64,000 bases of DNA from Taeniopygia guttata (GCF_048771995.1 NC_133024.1:54533001-54597000), one strand, 5' to 3'. Shown: positions 24,401 to 37,560, counted from the first letter of the stretch. A program made the numbers and translations. The notes: generated from the letters alone by a model not told the origin.

Positions 24401-26651
24401 AATTCTAGTGGTCTTTTACATGTCCTATTTTTCAGCTCAGATTATTTCCTCTACCATTTACTCACAATACTTGTCTTCAGTAGCCACATCAGGGCAAAAC
24501 ACTTAGATTATGTCTTATTTATTCAGTGACAAGTGCCAAATGTTTCTGCATAATAGCACACATATATAATTCATTCTTTGGCTCTCTAATTCAAACTCGG
24601 TTATTATAACAGCAGATTCCTAACATTTTATCACATTTCTCACATTTCTTTCTCTCTTTTAACATGACATGTTTGCTGTAGTCCAAAACAATTTATTTAA
24701 AATAATATTTTAGAAGTTGACTATATCCCACATTTCATAATAATTGCATAACCTACAGATCAGGTTACCCAGATGATGAACTGTGCTAAAATTCCACACT
24801 GAAAGAGATGCACAACACTACAAAACACCCAAAGCTTTGTCCTGTACTAAAGTAGACAAAAGTCCAGTTGTAGGAGCTACAGTGAAAGGCTGCAGAACTC
24901 AAATTGACTCAAGGTGTTTCCATTGAATATTCTATGAAAAAATGTATTCAGCAAAACCTTGGAGTAGGGGAGAGCTGGTATTGCTGTCTACTCACTACCA
25001 GAATAACTCCACTGATCCAGAAAACTACATTTCTTTCAGCTGTAAAAAATAATCAAAATATTATCAGTACTCCTTTGCACTTTTCTCTGCCATTTTCCTC
25101 ATATCTGTATATTTTTCCAAACTTATTTTGCAACAAGTTAAATATTGCACATAGGATTAGAAGGCATGCATTGAGCAGTTAAATAATGGGTACTTACTTT
25201 TTTCTAGTTCCATTTCTGGTCCATTTTCTTGGAATTGTAGAAGGTCTTTCTACAGTTTTCCTAAACTGACTATTTCATAAGTCAAAGTCTAGGTAAATCA
25301 AGAGTAGAGAGATTAAAAATATCATTAGTGCAGCTGTTTATTATTTTTTCCTTGAGGTGACATCAGATACAAAATCCTTGCAGCTTAAAACTGAACCAAG
25401 ATATATACCGCAGCAGATTGCCCATCTGGTGTGACTTCAGAGTATTAAAATATTCTGCAGGCTATCAGCACAAGGACCAGTCAAAATCTTTGCAATTGCC
25501 CAGACATCTTATTTCACACTACATGGAGTTGTGTGATCTCCAATTAAGATGTTCAGAATCATTGTTATTAGCTTGTGATGAATGTTGATCATATCACCCA
25601 ACCACAACAGTTCTGCATTTCAGTTGTAACCATCCAGCTAATATGCAGTTACTGAAACAGGGTTTTGTCCGTGATCCAAAATATTACAGAAAATCAGGAA
25701 CTGTCATTTACAGTGTGAAATCAAATGACTTTCTAGACTCTGTTGCACACTGTCACTGTAGATTAATGTGATACAACTTCTAAATTATTGCAAAGCAATG
25801 ATTTACATAAGACTGAATCTGAATGAATATAGCCTGTATAATCTCCCAGTTTAAAATAAATGGTTATACAGTGACAACTTTGATTCTAGATACACAGATC
25901 ATTTTCCTCTATTTCCACCTAAAACATAAATGGATAATTATATCTATCCCCACCTCCCTCTCAGAAGCCATACTAATAGACATGGGGATAAAACATTCAA
26001 TTATGAGATTGTGCACATGTATAGTTCAAAGCTAGAAAATACCACTAGTCTAAAACCTGTATTGAACAATGTCAATTATAAAGCATGGGTTATTTACTAA
26101 ATATGGTGAACGTTTAGAAATTACAACAGGCACTTAGTTAGTTGTAATACTATTCCAAGAGTGGAAAGTTAAGTATGGAAAGCAAGCTTTGTTTATTCTG
26201 ATATATCTGTTCTGGTGAATTTTCTCATGCAAACACAGGCAGAAGCTAACAAAGAAAGTCTAGAAATTAGACATGTTGTAGTCTTCACATGTAACACAAG
26301 TATTAAGCTCTGTGTATTAATCAAGACATTTATTATTGTAAATCCCAGAGCTGTTTTGAATGGAAAAAAAAGAAATGCCCCAAAAGCTTCCTGTCTCTTT
26401 GTGGAAGACAGACAAGATGAAGACTAAACCAGGAGCAATACATAACAATGAGAGAGGCTGTATTTAATGCTTCACTTCTGTGGGCAGTTTGGCAAAGGAG
26501 AATTCTAAAGAAAGATTAAACAAATAATAATTGAGTTGCTTGCAGATGCTTACATATGACTTCTTCATAGACTGAATGCCATCTGGGGAGAAGGCACAAA
26601 AGTATCTGTTTAGAAAGCTAACATATTCATGATAGGACTGATGTCATGTAC
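21441..26651. other. Long AT-rich intergenic stretch
   Basis: No gene or clear transposon was recognised over about 5.2 kb. Several + strand frames of 60-92 codons (for example 24904-25182) have no domain, signal or homology I recognise. They look like chance frames in AT-rich DNA. Confidence 0.45.
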
Positions 26652-26708
26652 CTATTAGAGAGTCAATTTCTTCATCTTGCAAAAGTTTCCAAGGTTGAAT
26701 GCGAAGTT
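26652..26708 (-). other. Unassigned 57-nt exon-like segment
   Basis: On the minus strand a strong 3' splice-site context (a long T/C-rich run, then 'ctcacttgcag') precedes a 57-nt open segment. It is followed by GT in 'ATAG|gtacatg'. The length is divisible by 3 with phase 1 at both ends, so it could be included or skipped without a frame change. Read in that phase it encodes LRIQPWKLLQDEEIDSLI, which looks protein-like. I do not recognise the protein, and no partner exon was found. It might be an exon of an unannotated upstream gene or lncRNA, or a chance splice-site pair. In mammals the divergent upstream neighbour of DIAPH3 is TDRD3, but this does not match TDRD3 sequence I know. Confidence 0.3.
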
Positions 26709-29700
26709 CTGCAAGTGAGAAAAAAAATCCAATATATTGTAGAAAAAAAGACGAAAAAAAGACAAAACAGAAAAATGGAACGGGTTTCGCCAAGAACATG
26801 TTTAGAACACTTAGGTTAGTAGCAGCATTAATTTTTTTAATCACCATCCAAGTAATTCTTGGAGAGTATATTTGCAACTTACCACCTCCCACAGTTTTTG
26901 AAGTAGTTTAATATCCATAATGATAACAGCCTTCAGCAAAAGGATTAAGGGAACTAGTCATTAAATCTTTCAGGAAAAAAAATATCTGTCTTCAGTTTTC
27001 AGACTATCAAAAACTATTTTCAAAGATGTGCAGATTACCTTGGAAGTGTGATTATTCAAGATTTTATTCTCTGAGGATCACAAAAGAATTTTATTGTTAA
27101 TTCCAAGGAGTCATTAACATTGCTATTTAAATATATCTTTGATTCTGAATTCATATGAATATGTGTAATAAAATCTATTGAAAGGGAGTGAATATATTGA
27201 ATGAAAATTGCTGAAATCCCCAGAATAGTTTGAGAGAATGAGATTTACCTCACCTGCCTTCAGCATCTAAATGTACTCTTTTGGTCTAAACCAGGTATCA
27301 AAGCATCTTCTATAGTCAGTGAAGACAGAAAGATCTCCAGAGGTTCTCCTTTCTGTTTGTTTTAAATTCATGTTTTAAGAGTAGATGAACTGATTTTTGT
27401 AGATGTTAATTTTTATTCACTAGATAAAAGTGACAACTTCACTTTAGTGCTAATTCCTTAATCATAGAAAGAGCCTAGCTTAGATCATTACTGATTCAAT
27501 TGTCCTTAGCCAGAGAATATAGCCCTTCCCCTACATATAAATGCTACAAAACTCCCACATATTTTGTTTTACAGAACCATACTACTTTGAAATACTTTCT
27601 TATTTCAGTTATATTGTCACTCGTTCCCAGTATCATTACTGACTTGTGACATGAAGGGCCACAGGGAAGTCGCATCACCTAAGCAGAACTTGGAGTGACC
27701 ATTACAGGGACAAGGAGTGTTAGAATGTGTAACACCATTGCTGGGGGGGTGGAAAGTGGATGAGTCAAGCTCATGATATGCTGAAGCAATGCAGTTTACT
27801 TGGGATTGGTACATTCCAGCACTCACTTCTCAGCAACATTCCATACATAAGCCTGCCTGCTGCTTTTGCTGATGAGCTCTTTGCCCTGCTCTTGCTCCTG
27901 TGCATGATGTTCTTCCAAAAATACTCTTTCTTGATATCCTATTTCCCGCAAAGAATGAATAAAGAGTTGGGCACTGTACTGCTTTTAATCATGTATATTT
28001 TGAACAACCTTTGGGGCAACATTCTTCATTTTTCCATGTTGTAGTTCATATAAAGAAAGTATGTACCATGCACCCAGTGCTGTATCTGGATTATCACATT
28101 TTGGCTGCCTTTATTAATCTCCCAGCATCCTGTAAGCCTGTGCAGATAGATCTTCATATTCCCTCTCTTTCAATGGGACCAAAAGAGGTCTTTGTTGGTG
28201 CTTTTCTAAATGGAAAACCTGCATCTATCTGATGTCCAGATTTGAAGCTCACAAAACATATGGTAAATAATAATTTTATGAGCACTTAGTGGGGTATAGT
28301 CATTGACTTCTTGATGATTTCCTGCTAGATTTTAAATCTTGTTAAAGGCTTTCTTCACCAAGGAGACTTCCTCTTCACTGGTACCAGTGAAGCATGATTG
28401 CTCAATACAAGGGAAAAAGAACTCATGAATGAAAATAGAGTTTTGCAGATGGATGAGGATAAGGAATTGCATTACTTTTCAGAGACTAATAGGCACACTT
28501 ATAATAATGTTTTTTTTTCCCTCTCAGATTAAGGATGGCTGTAGAAGTAACAAAGCTCTTGAGCCTCATGAGGTTATTCATGGGAGGCACTCACATGATG
28601 GATTCCTGTGTGTATCACACCACAGAAAAGAAGACAGACTTTCACTCTGCCAGATATGAACCCTGTTGATCCCGCACAGTATGTGACTCCCAAGCTTCTC
28701 GTGTTTCATCACTGTGGATACAACCAATCATCTCCATACCCTTGTTACAGTCACTGGAACTGTTCCTGACCCTGATCTTTGGCCTGTCTTCTTCAGACCT
28801 GCTTCATCATCACAAAATTGCCTGACAGTCTGGACTACTGAACAAACCTGGCTATCACCTCTGGGCTGGTCTTTCCTTCCTCTGGCTGGGGTCAGTGGGA
28901 TGGGCCCTGGCTAGTAAGGGCCCTTGTCCTGCTGGCCATGGTATCTTCCTCAGCAACACATCACTTAGGGAAAACTGGTGTTCACCATGCCCTGACACTT
29001 AAACAGAGGCTGAGATTCTGCTCTCTCTAAATTTTCCATTTATAAGGTAACAGAAGAAATGACAACTGGCTTCTACTTTTCTGGAAAACACACCTTGGTT
29101 TCACAAGTGTTCTTTCTGGTTAGGCTGTCATACAATTAACCAAAAGCATCTTGAGACCCTATTGCCTATGGCCAGCTGAGGGTCAATCCTGTAATTGTTA
29201 CTATTTCTTTCATTGCCTCCCTCCCCTCAAACACATATATGACAGCTAATTGTGTCTCTAGGTCCTACAGGCTATCACAATCCAATATAATCATATCTCC
29301 ATTCCTGCAGAAATACTTTGTAAAAATAAGTGAAAGTGTTAATTTTTCTTAACCAACAGCTTTCATTTATTATAACATAGGTAAAGGAAGATGGAAACTT
29401 ATGAAGTTTGCTCTGATTCACACTGTCATAAAACTGCCACTTAAGAAACTTCCTAGGAAAAAACCCTAAGCTTAGCTGTGCTGCACTGGAAGACTACTTG
29501 TGATGCAAAGTACACACTCCAATTACACTCTTCATCATCCTATGACAAGAGATGAAGCTACTATTTAGCATAAGAAAGGCAGTGCATTGCACTCCGTAGA
29601 AATTTATGACTATGTGTGTTTAAAAGTCATTAAAAATCAGGTTGTCCATTGAAACTTGCCAAGGAACAGAGCATCAAAAAAATAATATGCAGTTTGGATA

Positions 29701-30396
29701 GCAACAGAGTGACTTCCATTACCCACAACATTCCTGATTATGTTTCATATACAGTGTATTTCAGGAATTTCCCCAAATGTTATATATTGTTTTTTTTAAA
29801 CAAGAGGATGCTTTTTTCTTAATCTACATGTACAGTACTTACTGTAACTGAATATTAAGTTGCAGTAACCATAATATGATTAAATCCACTACTCTTGCAA
29901 GAGGAAAAAGTAAAAGTAAAGATGGATTAGAATAAGAAAACCAGTTAGAGAGAAATAGAAACTATATAAACAAATTATAGTCAAATTTGAGGTTTCTGCA
30001 ATACATAACTAACACATAAAAAGCATTATATATGCACATACATATATGTGTTTATCTCTCTTTCCCCCCCTCCCTCTCTCTCTTTAAATGATACATCTGT
30101 CAAAAGAAAATAAGGGATTTCTGAAAGCAAACTGTATCATGCCCTAGTAGAAAGTAATATAAATTATCACAAGGAAAAATGAGAGACAGAATCTTAGAAG
30201 GAAATTTGGAAAGAGAATAATAAAAAAATGCAGAAGTATATTAAAAAAGGAAAGCTATGAGGAATTTGGAGAGTTATCAGGAAGTAATGGAAGATAATTA
30301 CATCTCAGAAGTCTGACAGAAGGCTTGAAATCTTTGCAGTGAATGCCCTGAAAAAATCACTAAGCTTGATCACACTTCTATGGACCCTTATATTTA
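26709..30396. other. Intergenic DNA, nothing recognised
   Basis: No supported exon or repeat family. Short frames at 27617-28232 and 28429-28914 lack any domain. A CT-rich low-complexity run lies near 30055-30085. Confidence 0.45.
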
Positions 30397-30470
30397 CAAA
30401 AAAAACCAAAAAACAAAAAAAAAAAAAAAAAAAACAAACCAAAAAAACAACAACCCCAACCCAAAAACTT
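30397..30470. repeat. A-rich simple repeat
   Basis: About 70 bases consist almost wholly of A interrupted by C or CC (A-runs of 4 to 20), running into 'caacaaccccaacccaaaaa'. It is either a microsatellite or a degraded poly-A tail. No retroposed body was recognised next to it. Confidence 0.85.
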
Positions 30471-32119
30471 CAGTACGATTTTATCTCTGAAAACTTTTTA
30501 TTTTTTTTTTGACAAAATTGAATGCTTGCAACAATTTTACTAGGAGCATAATGATAGAATAGACAAGGTATGAAAAGCTCATTTAATTCTTTAGGCGGCT
30601 CTGAAAATCCCACATGAAGTATAAAATTAAGTAACACAGCCTTTATTGCTGCCCATGACACTTAGACCATTCACAATTTATATCACCTGTCAGCCTTGGC
30701 CTAGTCACTTCAACTAAAGTTAGAACTGAAGATAATTTGGCCCATAATTAAATTACAAACCTGAACTTTATAATAATGTAGTATGCAATGTATCCTAAAT
30801 AGTGCCACAAATCACATCTCAAATATCCTCATAAAGATCCATTTGATGAACTGTATAATGGACTTCTTTACTGTTTTTTTTCCCATCTAGGCAGTAACTT
30901 GAAGGAGGTATATTAGATTTCCTCAGATGAATGAGAAGGTAGCCTAAAATATTTTGTGAGAAATTATTAGCAACATGTAATCCACAATAAATTAATGAAA
31001 CAAACTACTTTCCTACTTCTTATAGCCTCATCTTTTACTGAGTGACTTTGAAAGCTTCAAGAAGGAGAGTGGTGCTATTCAGACCACAACTATTTCTGAA
31101 AGTCCTTACATTCTAACTAAAAGAGACAGAAAATGAATCCATTGCATGTTAAATTTAATTTGAAATTTCAAAAAGGTATGACTGATATATCTATAACAGG
31201 ACTGTGACATATGCTGTCCTCAAGAATGCCTTTCATGTCTGTCCATTCTGGAGTAATGACAGCTATACCTGCAGGTTCTATTAAAACCTGTAAGATCTTG
31301 CTTTGTTGTTTTCTTCAGTAAAAACTCTCATGTTATAAGAAAAAGTTTCTGGTTTCCAAAAGTATTTCTACTGGTAACAGAAATGAATTGCAAGAAATAG
31401 GACCATAATATTTTCCTGGAATACAACCATAATACTTTTTATATAAGAAAGGGAAGAAAATAAGTTGTTGCTGAAGACTCTAGTTCAGATATTTTTAAGA
31501 AACAAGAAATATATGTGCCAAGAGGTCTGTGCCAAGAACAGGTTTACCAACACTGTGATTGAAATGGCTCAAAGATGCTTGCCTTTACAGACTATTTGCC
31601 ATACCAGGCAAGACAGCATTTTCTTTAATTATCTGTCCTGTCATAAGTCCCTCTCTACTTTTGCCTAAAATATGATACAAATATTAACTAGCACACTCTA
31701 CTTGTCTTCCAGGGTGCCAATGAATGATGGCAAACAATTGTTTTGAGTACTTCCAACTGTACATAGCATGCTGGGCAGTCAAGACAGATGAGAGCAAGAG
31801 CAGGGCTTTAGAAGAGATGCATCATAAGACAAGTGGCATCCTACATTCTTAAAGCATCACATGAGAAAAATGATCTTGTCAGCAAAGAAGAAACCAAGGA
31901 ATATCAAAGAAAATTACTATTTTCTTAGCACTGTCTTGGTTTAAGACAATTTAAAGAAGTGCATTCTCTAAGATGTTACCTCCCTTTCTACCAATTCCTT
32001 TCTACAATAAGCAATGAATAGGAATCAATGTAAATGAAAAAATAACTATTTGCTAACATGCAAAACAGCAACAGGCAAAAAATAACAGTGAATAATCACT
32101 AGATAGAAAATTGCTAAAT
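30471..32119. other. Intergenic DNA, nothing recognised
   Basis: AT-rich sequence with only short frames and no identified repeat. Internal sequence of the retroelement that begins at about 32245 may extend into its right-hand end, but I could not define where it stops. Confidence 0.4.
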
Positions 32120-32244
32120 CTCACTAACTCCAGAGGAACAAAGAAATACTCAAAATGTTTTCAAATCTCTTGCAAAATGGTGATCCCCACTGCTGACTAC
32201 ATCTGGGGAGACAAAGGGAGAATGGTGCCTTCCAAGGGCGCCAA
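32120..32244 (-). mobile_element. Start of ERV internal region with primer-binding-like site
   Basis: Read on the minus strand, the sequence following the LTR end (..GTTACA) is T then TGGCGCCCTTGG. This has the form of a retroviral primer-binding site: TGG complementary to a tRNA CCA end, with a TGGCGCC core as in lysine-tRNA-type sites. Only a short leader seems to remain. No gag, pol or env frame is visible, so the element is non-functional. Confidence 0.45.
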
Positions 32245-34351
32245 TGTAACACCTCAGTTATTTGATTCCAGGATTTAACCAAGGTTCTTTTGCTCTGGGT
32301 AGGCACAAAGGAGACAGTCCCAACCAGATATTCTTAAAAGGTAAAAAAATACACAAAAGTTTACTGGCAAAGCATAGGAAATAAAAGCAAGAGTAAATGC
32401 AACATAAGATCACTTATCTCACAACAGACTTAGCCTGGAGAAAACATTTAAAACCACTTGATGTTATGTTATGAAATAAGAGAGTTAGAAGAAGAAAGAG
32501 AGAAAACCAGAAAGGCAGGAGAGGTATAGAAAAACAGTGATAGTTCTCAGCTCCTGGGTTGCAGTGATGTAACCCCCCAAAGAGGGCAGGAAGGCTAAAA
32601 GCCAACAGGCTTGCCCTGTGGTCAGGCTTCTTAAAGCCTTGGCCTATCCAGGGCTCTCCTCCCAATGGGACTGGTGGTCTCTCAGCCACTCAGGGACTGG
32701 GTCAGGCAACACTGAGGCTGCTCCATCGTGCTCTGACTGACAGACACTGTGGGGCTGGTGGGTATCGGGGATACGGCACCAAAGCAAGCTCTGACCCACC
32801 CGCTACCACACATTCCGAGCTTCCCAAGATGTCTTGAAACAGATTGCTTTTCCAGTCTTTGACAGCCTACCACGGGTGATTGTGTGGTCCGTTGTAAAGA
32901 CGTTTGAGGGAGTTCCACAGACGGATATAAGCGAGATCTCTGTTGGTTGCTCTTGGGGGATGAGGTTTATTCAGGATGCAGAAAGGCCCTGCCTCGTGCT
33001 GTGTAGCAGCACGTGGCTGGGCCTGAGGTGATGGGGGAGGGGAGAGACAAAGGGGGGAGCAGGGACTCCCGGAGAAAGTTCCAGGAGGAGAGGGGACGAT
33101 CCAAGAGGGCGTCCGGCCCCCCGGAGACCCCTTATCAAGGGGGGCTTTGAGGTGGGCTGGAACAGGACTTGGGCCAATGCGGTCACAGACACTTGATGGT
33201 TCAGGGGAGGGTTACAGGTGTGGGGTGAACCATACATTCTGGGGGGTGAGATGGAACAGTCCATTTGACCTTTGGACCCCTCTGTAAGTGAGGGTTATTG
33301 TCCAGCCAATAAGGGGTGTTATATTCATCCTGGCTGTAGTATTGTGGTTCTCAATCATATTTATCTACCCTTCCCAACAGTCTGTGAAACAAAGGGAGAA
33401 GATGTTGGCAAAAAGGCCTCTCCCAGGAAGGTAGCAAACAAAAAGCCAACTGCCCAAAACAACCCCCTCTGAAGCAGAGCCTCCACCTTCAGCAAACATG
33501 GCCAGGCACAAGAGCAGGTTGGCTCAGGTGCCCCAGCCTTGTAAAGGGATCAGGGGACCGGCATCTCCCAGCTGCCCTCCAATTGCAGCTCTTGCCGTGC
33601 TGGGTCTGAAAAAGACAGTAACAAGTTTCGGATAGAGATATAGAATATACTAACATTCTGTGTTACCCACGACAAGCATTTAGCTTAAACTCAGTTCTCA
33701 GAATCTCTTTAAACACATGCGTAACCAACAGAAGTTATCCTGATCATGAGCTTAAGCAAAGGAAAAATTCAATCATTTAAGAAGACTATTAAAACCAAAA
33801 CTCCTTTTTGTCACATTTTAGTAGACTTATAATTCTGTAAGCTTATACAACTAAGTTCATAACCATAACCATATATCAGAAAATGCCTAATACATTTTTC
33901 TCTTGTAAGAACTTAAGGTTAGTGTCGTATTAGTTGGCAAATTTTCAGTTCTTTCCTTTTTCTGATTATCATGATCTTCTAGGATCCCCAATGGGGAAGA
34001 ATGATGTGCAGAACTCCAATGATTTTAGAAGGCTAATTAATTACTTCATTATTCTATATTATACTATAACTATATTACACTAACAAGAACTATCACTAAC
34101 TAGTTATAAAAACCATGACTCTCTCCTGAGAGTCCCAACACACATGAGGATAAAATTGGTCCATGAATCCAAACAACCATCACCAGAATCCAATCTAGCA
34201 ATCACTTTGGGTAAACAATCTACATACCACATTCCACATGGGCACAAACACAGGCACAGATAAGAATTGTTTTCTTCTCTCTGTGCTTCTTCAGAAAAAA
34301 ACACTGAGAGAGAGAATTATATCTCTCTATTCGGAGGATGTGAGTGCCACA
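32245..34351 (-). mobile_element. Long decayed ERV LTR, interrupted by a younger LTR
   Basis: The block is bounded by TG (32245) and CA (34351) and resembles a long LTR family I associate with bird genomes. Segments include 'ttactggcaaagcatagg', 'ctcagctcctgggttgcag', 'cctctcccaggaaggtag', 'ttcagcaaacatggccaggc', 'ccatcaccagaatccaatc' and 'acataccacattccacatg'. A second fragment of the same family lies at about 39740-40222. Without the 549 bp of inserted LTR plus target duplication, this LTR is about 1.56 kb. Minus orientation is inferred from the primer-binding-like site at its left edge. It has no coding capacity. Confidence 0.6.
32835..33379 (-). mobile_element. 545-bp solo LTR inserted in the older LTR
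   Basis: The element starts with TG (32835) and ends with CA (33379). It is flanked by identical 4-bp copies of GTCT (32831-32834 and 33380-33383). Removing it and one GTCT leaves 'cccaagatgtctgtgaaac', which reads through as continuous older LTR. Minus orientation is supported by an AATAAA polyadenylation signal on that strand (complement of 32966-32971), about 131 bp from the 3' end. The interior is CpG- and G-rich ('gggggaggggagagacaaagg'), unlike its surroundings, suggesting a younger insertion. A 4-bp duplication is typical of ERV1/gammaretrovirus-type integration. No internal genes remain. Confidence 0.8.
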
Positions 34352-36954
34352 ATTTTTAGCAATGGATTTTCATTTTTCCCAGTCTATGCTAAAAACAGAA
34401 TGTAGAGATGACATATACTACTACAGTTGCAATGACACTGACTAAAGGACAATCAAATTATGTGCAAAAAAGCCAAAATAATTGTTTGTTTTACAGGAAA
34501 TAAAACTAAAGCAACTTTTTTCAATAAAACTATAATTAAATTATTTGAACAGAGTATGAATTTTAGCAAACCTGTAACATAAATTTGTTAATTTATTAGT
34601 ATGATAAACTTACAGCCATGTTCCTTAGTCAACTTAATAGGCTAGGCTAGACTAAATGAACAATTTGAGATTTTATCTCCCCATTATCCTAATAATGAAA
34701 TAATATGTTTTGCGAGCCACCCATGTTGTGAAAATTAAGTAAGATCTTATCTACAGGTTACATTTAAGGATATTACATTGCAATAATTTTAAAATAATAA
34801 TGAATAAAAATATAACTGTTAAAAGATTTTCTTAGATAAAACAAGCATCAGTTGCCTCTATACACGAGGACAGGCCATGTTTTTCTAATGTAATTTCTAT
34901 TTGCCTTATGAGTTAACAATCACATATCTTTTTGTAACTCCTGTATGAACCTTTTGAATAAGCTGGTAGGAAAGGTATAAAATACATATTCAATTGGTAC
35001 AATGTACAAATAGCTATGCAAGTTTGAGGGATTTGGGTGAGAATCGCCTAGAATTGGGGCTTTCCATGGGAGAAAGATGATGCCATTTTCCTGAAAAGAC
35101 ATGTGTCATTTGCTTGTCTCTGCCAAGCCACAGGAACTGAGGATAGGAAGGTTTTCCTTGTTAGCATTCTTAAATAGAGTAGTATTAAACTTGTGTGCTT
35201 GCTTTGTAAAAACAACAATATTGCTAACAAAATCCTTCATAACTTTTATGTGACAGGCCAAAAGGATGAACCTCATGAAAGAACAGTTAATTGACTGCTT
35301 TATCTTCTTATTATAGGAAAGAACTAGATGTCTCCAGATGAAATGTGGACAACTGCCTAAACACAGCAAAGGCCAGTTTTGAAATACTTTGCACAGGAAT
35401 ATATTTGAAAAACTGCCTCTCTGGAACAATGAATATTAGGAGGATATTCTATTTTTTTTTAAGTCATGAATCACAATATATTAAAAAAAAATAAAAGAGA
35501 CATGGAATAGGATGCTAAAAGCCTAAATGAATCCATTTAGTCTAAAGGAACTATTTCTGCAAATGTCCATGGGTTAACTTTATGCACTTACTTTGTCTCA
35601 GACTTTCATATTTGAAAAATTCTCATTCCAGAAAAAAAATAATGCAAAATGGTCAAGCTATTTGCATGCCCCAATCTGCATGCTATGACTAAGCATGTCA
35701 TAGCTAATGTCTTTGCACAATTTTAGTATTAGTGATGCATTTCTTTCTCACAATTTTTTTCCTCAGTCATGATTAATCTTAGTAAACTGAGCTGTTGCAA
35801 CAGTGTTTCTGTGAAACACCTAACAAGCACAAGAGGGGCAGTATAAAATAATTATGATAGATCTAGAGTACTAACATTTACTTTTGGCTTAGTAAAACTG
35901 TCTGATAAATTATTCCCTTCAGTGTTTCTCTGTTATTGCAACACAGTACCTTGAAAGTGATATATTGGCACAAGCCATTGTGTAGTACCACAGTGCAATT
36001 AGGAGGTCCATTTAAACAGTTTTATCATACGCACACATAGCTTGATTAATTTTCTAATCAAATGTTCCAGGAAATCATTAACCATGACATTAAACACTGT
36101 TCTGCTAATTATACTCTCCACAAAGAATTCCAATATAAATTTACAAAACATCTATAGAAAGGTGCCAAAGGATGAACAGTTTAACGCATACGAATAATTA
36201 CGGCATCTACTCTGCGTGGCCCCACAGCTCCTCGCCCTGCAAAGGTTGAGTCTGGGGCTGAATTCTGCCATGTTTCACCAGAACTCTGTGTACTGGCAGA
36301 TGTTACATTTTGTAGGTCACTGCCTGTGTAAGAGATGGTGAAGGACTGAATGACAGAAAAGAAATTCTTCTGTTTTAGGAAATACTCTAGAGATATAAAT
36401 GCTGAGTATTAGCCTTTTCTTAATGATCCCTTACACTGAGATTTGGAAATAGATTTTCCCCTACATAAGTCTCCAGTTTGCATCATTATTCTAACTACTC
36501 TTAATTTAAAATAAAGATAAATGCAAGGTATTGATTGTAGTAATGAGAATTCAATTGCCTTGTAAACCATATGCAATTTGCTAGTTTACAGCATAATGAA
36601 ATCTCTATTTATGTATTTTCCCATAAACCACAGTGTCTTGCAGGTCTTTCAGTGATGGAAAACAACAGATTGCATTAAACAAATGCAGACTGTAGGTACA
36701 CCTGTTCTTTTGGCCTTGGCAGCACAGTTAATAGCTCCTCCACACAGACTGTGTCCATCACAAACCAGAAACTTGGGCGCAAGAGGATGATGGAAACACT
36801 GCCACGGTTTTGGACAGGGACTATGTTTCTTCTGTGTCGTTCTGCCTTAACCCAATAACGTCAAGTTGGTATAAAAGTAATATGAGAAGTATTAATATAT
36901 AACATATATATGTATGTGTATAAATATGTATGTATGTTTTGCTCTACACAGCTA
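34352..36954. other. AT-rich intergenic DNA upstream of the promoter
   Basis: No gene or identified repeat. A short TATG/ATAT-rich low-complexity run lies near 36896-36940. The minus-strand frame at 35106-35429 (107 codons) shows no domain. Confidence 0.45.
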
Positions 36955-37222
36955 CCAGAGAAGAGGTTCTAACGGAGGTAAGGACCAGTCACTACTGTGG
37001 CTGCAGTGGAGACCAGAGGAAATGGCCTAAAATTGAGACAGGGGAGATTCAGATTAGATATTAGAAAATTATTTTCACTGTTCAGATGGGCAGGCATTGG
37101 AATAGGTTGCTTGGGGAGGTGATGGAGTCACCATCCCTGGGGGTGTTTTAAGAGATGGTTTGGATTTTTGGACTGGATGATCATAAAGGTCTCTTCCAGA
37201 TCCGATGATTCTACGATTCTAT
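36955..37222 (+). mobile_element. CR1 LINE 3' fragment just upstream of the CpG island
   Basis: It shows 'ttcagattagatattagaaaattattttcactg', 'gcattggaataggttgcttggggaggtgatggagtcaccatccctgggggtgtt' and 'ggactggatgatcataaaggtctcttcca'. It ends in 'gatgattctacgattctat', the CR1 terminal repeat. It stops about 250 bp before the CpG-rich promoter. Confidence 0.88.
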
Positions 37223-37560
37223 AAAACAATGTATATTTACATGTCAACGTCAGTGCTCTACTTATCTGAAAAGGTCATGTAGAAATAGATGAACCACTTT
37301 TCACTTGTTAAACAACCGCTTGGGGTACGGAGTCGGAATTTTTAACAAAGCCACTTGTTGGAAATCGGCATCCTAGGCCAAAGAGGTGAGGGACACGCCC
37401 CGTGACCAGATCCCGAACAGACGGGATGCAGGGAAGACGGGATTTGCACGGTAAGGAAACAAACTCTCCCTTCCTCTGTGTGGGCGTGTGCACCTCGGAG
37501 GCGGCGCTCCCTCAGCCCTGCGGGACCGTCCCGTTCCCCGCGGGGCCGGCGCGCTCCGGC

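Noticed and set aside
24904..25182. 92-codon + strand open frame
   Set aside because: No recognisable motif. The length is expected by chance in over 5 kb of AT-rich DNA.
32773..32800. TGGTGCCG-like sequence on the minus strand resembling a phenylalanine-tRNA primer-binding site
   Set aside because: It lies inside the older long LTR, in a segment that also appears to align with the copy at 39.7-40.2 kb, and it matches the tRNA complement only at its first 8 bases.
1..37000. Search for the divergent neighbour TDRD3
   Set aside because: I recognised no segment encoding TDRD3 protein on the minus strand. The gap between the two genes is large in mammals, so it probably lies beyond the left edge.
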